A stretch of DNA of 7,150 bases from Oscillospiraceae bacterium (GTDB lineage Bacteria; Bacillota; Clostridia; Oscillospirales; Acutalibacteraceae), in NCBI GenBank assembly GCA_029012165.1, contig JAQXLO010000275.1:1-7150 (forward strand), written 5' to 3'. The translations under genes were made by a program, and so were the position numbers. The notes under the pieces are model-generated. The model was not told the DNA's origin and made no database searches. It worked only from the letters and a program-made list of their open reading frames with translations. Below, one piece after another: positions 1 to 5,340 of the stretch (its first letter is position 1; every line of letters starts with the position of its first letter).

Positions 1-311
1 ATGGTTTTGGTTTTCATACGTCCGCCGGCACGTCCCACACCGATACGAGCAGGGGTCTTGCTCTTCATGCGCAGCAGAGAATCCATATCCGCAGGATTCT
101 CCAAGGTAGGTGTTGCCTTGCTTTCTTTAGAGGTGATATCGGTGGTGATGTTGATATCGGCGGTACCGCCTGCGGAAGATGCGCCGGAAAAGGTCACAGA
201 AGCCGGCATAGACGCCTTGACGGCACTTTCCACCGCCGCAGCGGACACATTGCCGCCCATCTCCGAAAGCACCTCTGCAATGATACGGCTGAGCAAATCG
301 TTGTTTTCCAT
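1..311 (-). CDS. eutC: Ethanolamine ammonia-lyase small subunit EutC, N-terminal part
   Basis: This is the start of the small (beta) subunit of adenosylcobalamin-dependent ethanolamine ammonia-lyase, which with EutB deaminates ethanolamine to acetaldehyde and ammonia. About 103 codons are present, roughly the first third of the usual ~295 residues; the rest lies beyond base 1. Residues 1-80 begin with a short helical segment (ENNDLLSRIIAEVLSEM) followed by a low-complexity Ala/Ser/Thr linker, the variable N-terminal region typical of EutC. The family-specific part begins at residues 88-100 with RIGVGRAGGRMKT, equivalent to the conserved GRAGPR segment of enterobacterial EutC. The ATG shares one base with the eutB stop codon (TAATG), so the two subunits are probably translationally coupled; a G-rich ribosome binding site (GAGGGG) lies inside the end of eutB. 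The start is fixed by that overlap and by the EutC-like N-terminus. Identity is firm from the motif plus the gene order. Confidence 0.93.
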   Translation of the reverse strand, partial: MENNDLLSRIIAEVLSEMGGNVSAAAVESAVKASMPASVTFSGASSAGGTADINITTDITSKESKATPTLENPADMDSLLRMKSKTPARIGVGRAGGRMKTKT

Positions 312-1687
312 TATCCCAGCCCCCTCATCTGCGTAAAGATCGTCGGGTCTCCGGCAATGGACGTCAGCTTGCCATTCTCCATGATCCCCATTTTTTCCAG
401 CCAGACCTCAAACTCCCGAATCGGCCGCTTGCCGAGAATTTCACGCACGGCACCCACATCGTGGTAGGCGTTGGTCTGGTAGTTAAGCATAATGTCATCG
501 CTGGTCGGCACACCGAGAATATAGTTGACACCGGCTGCGCCGAGCATCAGCGCCAGGTTTTCGATGTCGTTTTGATCGGCGAGCATATGATTGGTATAGC
601 AGCAGTCACAGCCCATCGGCACGCCGGAAAGCTTGCCCATGAAGTGATCCTCCAGTCCGGCACGGATGACCTGCTTGCTGTCGTAGAGGTATTCCGGACC
701 GATGAAGCCGACCACGGTATTGACCATAAAGGGGCCGAAGTTGCGGGCGTATGCGTAGCAGCGGGCTTCCATAGTGACCTGATCTGCGCCGTAGTGCGCA
801 TCGCTGGACAGCTCACTGCCCTGCCCGGTTTCAAAGTACATCACGTTATTGCCCGCCGATGTACCGTGCTTTTTCAGAAGTTCTTTCGCCTCCAAAACCG
901 TATCGGTGCTGAAGCCGAAGGCACGGTTACCCTTTTCACTGCCGGCGATGGACTGGAAAATCATATCGCACGGTGCACCACGCTTTACGGCTTCGATCTG
1001 GGTGGTAATATGTCCGAGCACACAGATCTGTGTGGGAATTTCAAATTTATTTTTGATCTCGTCCATCCGCTTGAGCACTTCTGCCAAAGAGGAAACGGTA
1101 TCGTTCACCGGGTTAAGCCCCAGCAAAGCATCGCCGCATCCGTAGCTCAAGCCCTCAAACAGAGAAGCGGTGATGCCGTCCACATTGTCCGTCGTGTGGT
1201 TCGGCTGTAAGCGGGTGGAAAGCGTACCACGCAGTCCGATGGTCGTGTTGCACCGGGCAGGCACGGATACCTTGGCAGCGCCGTAGACCAAATCGAGATT
1301 GGACATCAGCTTCGCAACACCGGCAACCATTTCCGCCGTAAGCCCCTTGGAGATGCGGCGAATGTCCGCTTCCGTCGTGTTGCCGCACAGGATCCACTCA
1401 CGCAAGTCCGCCACCGTCCAGCTCTTGATGGAGTCGTAGATGGTTTCGTTCAGCCCGTCCTGATTCAGACGGGTCACATCGTCCTCTTCGTAGGGAACAA
1501 CGGGGTTTTCCCGAAGCTCCTTAAGCGTCATTTCGGACAACACTTCTTTGGCCGCAATTCTTTCAATGTCGGAAGAAGCGGCCACGCCGGCTAAAATATC
1601 GCCGGACTTTTCTTCGTTGGCTTTTGCGAGGACTTCCTTTACACTGTCAAAGGTGAAGGTCTGCCCGGAGAGCAATGTTTTATACAA
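311..1687 (-). CDS. eutB: Ethanolamine ammonia-lyase large (catalytic) subunit EutB
   Basis: This is the catalytic large subunit of ethanolamine ammonia-lyase (EC 4.3.1.7), a TIM-barrel enzyme that uses the adenosylcobalamin radical to convert ethanolamine to acetaldehyde and ammonia. At 458 residues it is full length (E. coli EutB is 453) and matches the family throughout, for example DVKEVLAKAN-like VKEVLAKANEEKSGD at residues 17-30, FIGPEYLYDSKQVIRAGLED near 328-346 and GCDCCYTNH near 359-367. By comparison with E. coli EutB the active-site residues are present: Arg159 and Gln161 (in STRLQPN), Asn192 (LNPVND), Glu286 (YFETGQG) and Asp361 (CDCC). The start codon is TTG: it is preceded by AGGAGG with a 9-nt spacer, and the N-terminus then aligns with E. 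coli EutB with no ATG nearby. It lies 26 nt after eutA and overlaps eutC by one base, in one operon. No signs of damage. Confidence 0.97.
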   Translation of the reverse strand: MYKTLLSGQTFTFDSVKEVLAKANEEKSGDILAGVAASSDIERIAAKEVLSEMTLKELRENPVVPYEEDDVTRLNQDGLNETIYDSIKSWTVADLREWILCGNTTEADIRRISKGLTAEMVAGVAKLMSNLDLVYGAAKVSVPARCNTTIGLRGTLSTRLQPNHTTDNVDGITASLFEGLSYGCGDALLGLNPVNDTVSSLAEVLKRMDEIKNKFEIPTQICVLGHITTQIEAVKRGAPCDMIFQSIAGSEKGNRAFGFSTDTVLEAKELLKKHGTSAGNNVMYFETGQGSELSSDAHYGADQVTMEARCYAYARNFGPFMVNTVVGFIGPEYLYDSKQVIRAGLEDHFMGKLSGVPMGCDCCYTNHMLADQNDIENLALMLGAAGVNYILGVPTSDDIMLNYQTNAYHDVGAVREILGKRPIREFEVWLEKMGIMENGKLTSIAGDPTIFTQMRGLG

Positions 1688-1696
1688 GACTAAACT

Positions 1697-1702
1697 CCTC
1701 CT
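1697..1702 (-). promoter_or_regulatory. Ribosome binding site of eutB (decides TTG start)
   Basis: AGGAGG on the minus strand, a perfect anti-Shine-Dalgarno match, lies 9 nt upstream of the TTG at 1687-1685 in the 26-nt eutA-eutB gap. Because no ATG or GTG lies near it in the eutB frame, it supports TTG as the initiation codon. Confidence 0.85.
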
Positions 1703-1713
1703 GTTCGTCAGAG

Positions 1714-3141
1714 TTATCCGAAGATCAAGGTTTTAACGACAACGGGAATAACCATCCCCTCCATCAGAGGACGTCCCATATCGATGTAGTCATTTTGCTG
1801 TACGACGACGGAATCTATGGAAATAACCGGTCGTTTCTCGCCCAGCACGGCACGAATCTGCCTGCCGAGAATCTTGGCCATATCATGGCGAAGAACCACC
1901 ATGACCGGCTCACTCGGCGGCAGTACAGCGTCCGCCGTCTGCGCAATACTTTTTGCAAGCCGCTGTACGGCGATATATGATGGGTTCGGATCGCCGTCCA
2001 TGGCGATGACGGCATTGCGGCAGTCGTTCTGCTGCAGGAACCACTTGAATTTATCGGAAAGCATTTGCCCGTCCCCGGAAAAGCACGCCGCCTGCTCCTG
2101 GGCGTTCAGCTTGAGAACTGGAATATTTTTTAAGGGGAACAAGCCGTCGGAATAGTCAATGGTACTGCCGGAAACCGAGGTCGTGTATGTACCGGCGCCG
2201 ACGACCGTGGCACGGATAGTCTCGCAAGCTCCGATGACCTTGAAGGCTGTGCAAATTTTACTGCGGCGAATTGCTTGTCCCAGCAGAACGCCGATATCTC
2301 CGAAGTGAAACGGATCACGTTCGGCACCGTAGACAAAGTCCGCAACGCCGCCGGAAAAGCAGACGGCACGAAGCTTGGGGTGCAGGACAAAATCGGAACT
2401 GCCCGGCGTTTTCAACGCCTGCAAAAGCGCCGTCGGGGCGGACAGCCCCAGAAACTGCTCCAACACGCAGGCGTAACCTTCGCAGATTTTTTGAAGATCC
2501 GCCACTCTCGCCTGATCGCCGACCTGCACGGAAACGCCCACATAGGCCGCAACCTGCTTGGCGCTTTCGCTGACATAGGTTATCTTTCCGGTGGAATCCA
2601 TGGTAATCAGCCGTCCGCCGATATCGAGACAGCCCTTTGCCGTCACTTCACCGTCATCGAAGATTACAGCGTTGGTCGTACCGCCGCCGATGTCGAGATT
2701 GACAACCGCAATACCGTACTCCTCGGCGTATGCCGCAGCGCCGCTTCCCTTGCCGGCTACGACAGATTCAATGTCGGGACCTGCAGTGGACACCACAAAT
2801 TCGCCCGCAAAATCGCTCAGATAGCGAAGAACCTCCTCGCTGTTTTCCTTGCGGGCGGACTCGCCGGTGATAATAACCGCACCGGTGTCCGTATCCTTTG
2901 GCGAAAAGCCGGCCTTGCGAAACTCGGACGCCACGATCTCCCGCACAGCCTCACCGTCGATCAGCGTCGCCGTGCGCAAAGGGGTACGAAAGATCTCGCC
3001 CTTGTAGACGATCTCCTTGCCGACGATGGAAATCTTCGGTACCGTAAAATATCCCGAGGTATTGTCCATGCTGATACGGCTGAAGATCACTTGGGTGGTA
3101 GATGTGCCGATATCAATGCCCACAGAAAGAATCTGTTTCAA
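1714..3141 (-). CDS. eutA: Ethanolamine ammonia-lyase reactivating factor EutA
   Basis: EutA is the chaperone-like ATPase that reactivates ethanolamine ammonia-lyase by releasing inactive cobalamin so that fresh adenosylcobalamin can bind. The predicted protein has 475 residues (E. coli EutA is 467) and an actin/Hsp70/sugar-kinase fold: phosphate-1 loop VGIDIGTSTTQVIFSR at residues 7-22, ITGESARKEN at 91-100, phosphate-2 loop NLDIGGGTTNAVIFD at 148-162, FSGGVADFVYG near 262-272, VVGAGTYTTSVSGSTI near 313-328, and the C-terminal QNDYIDMGRPLMEG near 449-462. The start is taken as TTG at 3141-3139, giving LKQ/MKQ-ILSVGID, as in other EutA proteins; GGTGGGAG precedes it by 9 nt. Upstream in-frame ATG codons would add unrelated residues, and the nearest one overlaps the -10 promoter element, so it would not be in the mRNA. 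First gene of an eutA-eutB-eutC operon. Confidence 0.95.
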   Translation of the reverse strand: MKQILSVGIDIGTSTTQVIFSRISMDNTSGYFTVPKISIVGKEIVYKGEIFRTPLRTATLIDGEAVREIVASEFRKAGFSPKDTDTGAVIITGESARKENSEEVLRYLSDFAGEFVVSTAGPDIESVVAGKGSGAAAYAEEYGIAVVNLDIGGGTTNAVIFDDGEVTAKGCLDIGGRLITMDSTGKITYVSESAKQVAAYVGVSVQVGDQARVADLQKICEGYACVLEQFLGLSAPTALLQALKTPGSSDFVLHPKLRAVCFSGGVADFVYGAERDPFHFGDIGVLLGQAIRRSKICTAFKVIGACETIRATVVGAGTYTTSVSGSTIDYSDGLFPLKNIPVLKLNAQEQAACFSGDGQMLSDKFKWFLQQNDCRNAVIAMDGDPNPSYIAVQRLAKSIAQTADAVLPPSEPVMVVLRHDMAKILGRQIRAVLGEKRPVISIDSVVVQQNDYIDMGRPLMEGMVIPVVVKTLIFG

Positions 3142-3150
3142 TCGACACCA

Positions 3151-3158
3151 CTCCCACC
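3151..3158 (-). promoter_or_regulatory. Ribosome binding site of eutA (decides TTG start)
   Basis: GGTGGGAG on the minus strand, 9 nt before the TTG at 3141. It falls within the roughly 30-nt leader predicted from the promoter at 3178-3206 and is the only purine-rich Shine-Dalgarno candidate available there. Confidence 0.65.
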
Positions 3159-3177
3159 AATACGAATAATCAAGCGC

Positions 3178-3206
3178 ATTATACCACATTTTTTTCGATT
3201 TAACAA
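3178..3206 (-). promoter_or_regulatory. Sigma-A-type promoter of the eutABC operon
   Basis: On the minus strand the sequence reads TTGTTA (3206-3201), a 17-nt spacer, then TATAAT (3183-3178). The bases just before the -10 are TGG, giving an extended -10 (TGnTATAAT). The predicted transcription start is near 3171, about 30 nt before the eutA TTG. The -35 matches consensus at four of six positions, the -10 at six of six and the spacing is optimal. The promoter is called from sequence only; whether an activator or repressor acts on it is not visible. Confidence 0.82.
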
Positions 3207-3668
3207 GAGGAAAACCATATTTTTTCGGTACCAAAATGTATATACAAATTTGCTGCGTTTGAAACGGGTAAATCCCTGACTATCAAACAAAACTCCGCCT
3301 AAAAAACACCTTACTTGATACTTGGCCAAGTCAGGCAAAGAATACACTTTTATATACCTAAAAATTGGTGCACAAGCGGTCACCTTGATTTTGGGACAAA
3401 TAGGCCTGTTTCCCTTTTTCAAAAACCGTTTCTGTGCCAGATAGAGAAAAAAGGGGGTCATGCATGCCTGAAACCTGAATATATTACTTGGGATACGCCA
3501 TTGCCATGAGATCGCACATGTCAAAATATTCAGCGATTTTAGGCACATAGCTGCACGCACAATGGTTCATGGCACCAATGGAATCTTTGTATGCATCCAT
3601 TCTTTGCTGTGTTCGTAGGCAGTTTTCATTTTGAACGCCCTTTCTGCGGCAAATTTGAAAAGAGGATG
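3207..3668. other. Intergenic region without a convincing gene
   Basis: About 460 bases separate the initiator tRNA terminator from the eutA promoter. It is more A/T-rich than the genes around it. It holds an exact 12-bp palindrome (3320-3331), a 10-bp palindrome TGTATATACA (3237-3246), and on the minus strand two short overlapping open frames: one beginning MKTAYEHSKEW with a weak GG-containing site upstream, and one of 38 codons (3484-3600, MDAYKDSIGAMNHCACSY...). Neither has a recognised relative or a good ribosome binding site. No cobalamin riboswitch core, no tandem ANTAR hairpins and no strong intrinsic terminator were seen. Confidence 0.6.
3320..3331. repeat. 12-bp perfect palindrome ACTTGGCCAAGT
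   Basis: ACTTGGCCAAGT is its own reverse complement, and the half-site ACTTG recurs just to the left (TTACTTGAT, 3311-3319). It lies about 115 bp upstream of the eutA -35 element. It could be an operator for a dimeric regulator, but a palindrome of this size can also arise by chance; no matching copy was noticed elsewhere in the window. Confidence 0.35.
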
Positions 3669-3707
3669 AAAAAATAGAAGCCCCAAAGGTGAACACCTTT
3701 GGGGCTT
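3669..3707 (-). terminator. Intrinsic terminator of the initiator tRNA gene
   Basis: On the minus strand an uninterrupted inverted repeat (AAGCCCCAAAGGTG and CACCTTTGGGGCTT, 3707-3694 and 3691-3678) forms a stem of about 12-14 bp with a tiny loop, followed by CTATTTTTTC. The T-tract is on the minus-strand downstream side, so it terminates transcripts leaving the tRNA gene. The stem begins at the base immediately after the encoded CCA. Confidence 0.93.
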
Positions 3708-3783
3708 TGGTTGCGGAGGTAGGACTTGAACCTACGGCCTACGGGTTATGAGCCCGTCGAGCTACCAACTGCTCCACTCCGCG
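3708..3783 (-). tRNA. Initiator tRNA-fMet (anticodon CAT), CCA encoded
   Basis: A 76-nt cloverleaf is read on the minus strand: acceptor arm CGCGGAG/CTCCGCA, D stem GAGC/GCTC, anticodon arm ACGGG-CTCATAA-CCCGT, variable loop AGGCC, T arm GTAGG-TTCAAGT-CCTAC, then A73 and a genomically encoded CCA. It is the initiator rather than elongator or isoleucine (k2C) type because it shows three hallmarks: the unpaired C1-A72 at the acceptor end, three consecutive G-C pairs at the base of the anticodon stem, and the A11-T24 pair in the D stem. It charges with methionine, is formylated, and starts translation at ATG, GTG and TTG codons. It stands alone between a strong promoter and a terminator, so it is probably a single-gene transcription unit. 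Confidence 0.97.
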
Positions 3784-3809
3784 ATATGCGCAACTCACAT
3801 TGCTACGCT

Positions 3810-3837
3810 ATTATAGCACAATCCTGCAAATTGTCAA
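3810..3837 (-). promoter_or_regulatory. Consensus sigma-A promoter of the initiator tRNA
   Basis: The minus strand reads TTGACA (3837-3832), a 16-nt spacer and TATAAT (3815-3810). Both hexamers are perfect consensus, and TGC just before the -10 gives an extended -10. The predicted start near 3803 leaves about 20 nt before the mature tRNA 5' end. The element lies 27 bp beyond the spoVAF stop codon, so the tRNA does not depend on read-through from spoVAF. Confidence 0.9.
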
Positions 3838-3864
3838 CCCCTTTTTTTGATTTTTTGAAAATTT

Positions 3865-5280
3865 TTATGTGTTTTGTTGGCTGATGGGACGGCGAATCAA
3901 GAGTCTGCGCAGTTTTTCGGCATTAAGTGGGATCAGCGGATAGAGATATCCTCTGCCGGAAACGGTTCTTGTTGTGGCGATCAGCGCAAACACAATGGCA
4001 TAGCCTGCAAAAAAACCATAAAAGTTGAACAATGCAGTCAGAATCATGACAAACACTCTGGACATTTTGTAGGCATGACCCATCTCGAAGCTGGGCTGGG
4101 TAAAGTTTGCAACGGCGACAAACGCCATATAGAACACAACCTCCGCCGTAAGCCACCGTGCCTGCACGGCAAATTCCCCCAGCACCAGTGCACCAATCAC
4201 GCTGAAAGAGTTGCTCAGGGATGTGGGTGTATTGATGGACGCAAGCTTCAGTGCGTCAATCACCAGCTCTATGGTCAGCAGCTGTACAAGAACAGGTACG
4301 GCAACAGGATCCTCTATGGTGATGAAACGAAGCCACTGGGGAATCACATCGGGGTTGCGGATGAGCAAATACCACACCGGTGTCAAAAACAAAGTCGAGG
4401 AAAATACAAACAGACGTACAATACGCAAAAATGATCCCAGCATTGGCGGGAAATAAAAGTCATTGGTGTCCTGCAAAAAGTCAAAAAAGCCTGTCGGGAT
4501 TACCATGACCGCCGGGGAATTGTCGGTAATAATCAAAATATTTCCCTCTGCCACACTCGCCGCCGCAGAATCGGGACGTTCTGTGTAGCGCACACGGGGA
4601 AAGGGATTGAAGTGCCGTCCGGGTACCAGGCACTCCAGCAGGCTCTCCTGCGCCATGGACAGCGTTTCCATTTTGATGTTCTGCACTTTTTGAACGATTG
4701 CGTCCATCATCTGCGGGTCGGCTACGCCGTCCAGTGCGCACACGGCCACATCCAGCTTGGAGCGTTCTCCCACCTGAAGCAGCTCGATCTTCAAGGCGGG
4801 ATCCCGCAGTCTGCGGCGCAGCATGGCTGTATTTTGCAGCAGGACTTCATTGAATCCCTCGTGCGGCCCGATCAACACACGGTTGTTTTCCGGCTCATCG
4901 GGAGAACGTGCCGTGTACTTGCGGATGTCTGCAATCAGTGCACCGGGGAGCTGCGCACCGATCAGCACCGCCTGACCCGACATGACTGCCGTGGCGGCGG
5001 TATGCATTTCCGAGGTCACTTCTGTTTCGGCATAGGGTATGAAGCGGGACGCCAGTGCAGCCATATCCCGAACCACCATGACCTGTATGGGATCGGCAGT
5101 CATCAGATCTCCAACGATCTTCATCGCCGCATCATTCTCCACAAGTCCGTTGATAAAATAAAATTTGAACTGCGCATTGCCGACCTGAATATCCCTCTCC
5201 ACGATGTCAAAGCTTTTTCCGTAGCCGATCATCGTCTCGAACAACGCTGCGTTTTGCTGTATATCGCTGCCGAACTGCAT
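3865..5280 (-). CDS. spoVAF: SpoVAF-type GerA-family spore membrane protein
   Basis: The product (471 residues) belongs to the GerA family of spore inner-membrane proteins. It resembles SpoVAF more than the A subunits of nutrient receptors: it begins near MIGYGKSFDIVERDIQ (17-31) with only a short N-terminal region, and carries TARSPDEPENNRV (123-135), LRRRLRDPALKIELLQVGERS (154-174), a NPFPRVRYTERPD segment (225-237) and a SpoVAF-like end, YLYPLIPLNAEKLRRLLIRRP (445-465). Hydrophobic segments near 285-306, 328-346, 357-373, 379-395 and 407-437 form the membrane domain. Known SpoVAF assists dipicolinic acid release in germination and has been described as part of an ion channel; that role is transferred here by similarity. 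The ATG at 5280 was chosen because GAGGTGG lies 3 nt upstream; the in-frame codons further up overlap the hairpin before the gene. No spoVAC, spoVAD or spoVAE is seen beside it. A receptor-A-subunit identity is the main alternative. Confidence 0.85.
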   Translation of the reverse strand: MQFGSDIQQNAALFETMIGYGKSFDIVERDIQVGNAQFKFYFINGLVENDAAMKIVGDLMTADPIQVMVVRDMAALASRFIPYAETEVTSEMHTAATAVMSGQAVLIGAQLPGALIADIRKYTARSPDEPENNRVLIGPHEGFNEVLLQNTAMLRRRLRDPALKIELLQVGERSKLDVAVCALDGVADPQMMDAIVQKVQNIKMETLSMAQESLLECLVPGRHFNPFPRVRYTERPDSAAASVAEGNILIITDNSPAVMVIPTGFFDFLQDTNDFYFPPMLGSFLRIVRLFVFSSTLFLTPVWYLLIRNPDVIPQWLRFITIEDPVAVPVLVQLLTIELVIDALKLASINTPTSLSNSFSVIGALVLGEFAVQARWLTAEVVFYMAFVAVANFTQPSFEMGHAYKMSRVFVMILTALFNFYGFFAGYAIVFALIATTRTVSGRGYLYPLIPLNAEKLRRLLIRRPISQQNT

Positions 5281-5283
5281 AAT

Positions 5284-5290
5284 CCACCTC
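5284..5290 (-). promoter_or_regulatory. Ribosome binding site of spoVAF
   Basis: GAGGTGG on the minus strand ends 3 nt before the ATG at 5280-5278. It directly follows the T-tract of the upstream hairpin (5291-5326), so no promoter can fit between the hairpin and this site. Confidence 0.85.
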
Positions 5291-5326
5291 AAAAATATAA
5301 CTGCGCACACCATCGTACGCAGTTAT
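5291..5326 (-). terminator. Hairpin with T-tract between the sleC-like gene and spoVAF
   Basis: On the minus strand ATAACTGCG (5326-5318) pairs with CGCAGTTAT (5305-5297), and four further pairs including G-T wobbles can extend the stem toward a 4-nt loop; ATTTTT follows. The form is that of an intrinsic terminator located 14 nt after the sleC-like stop codon. The stem is less GC-rich and the T-tract shorter than in the tRNA terminator, so termination may be partial. Confidence 0.65.
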
Positions 5327-5340
5327 TCTTTTCCGTTTTT

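Noticed and set aside
3142..3234. Longer eutA start at in-frame ATG codons upstream of 3141
   Set aside because: The added residues do not resemble any EutA N-terminus, and the region contains the promoter: the nearest upstream ATG overlaps the -10 hexamer, so it would not be transcribed.
3138..3560. 140-codon minus-strand frame across the spacer upstream of eutA
   Set aside because: Composition is not protein-like, it overlaps the eutA promoter and start in another frame, and no ribosome binding site or family motif is visible.
3207..3668. Cobalamin riboswitch or tandem ANTAR hairpins upstream of eutA
   Set aside because: No conserved B12-box-like core and no pair of stem-loops with AnnGnn hexaloops were found on the minus strand; a covariance-model search would be decisive.
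3678..3707. The tRNA-adjacent hairpin as a plus-strand terminator
   Set aside because: On the plus strand the stem is followed by TGGTTGCGG without a T-run, while the minus-strand side has CTATTTTTTC, and all genes here are on the minus strand.
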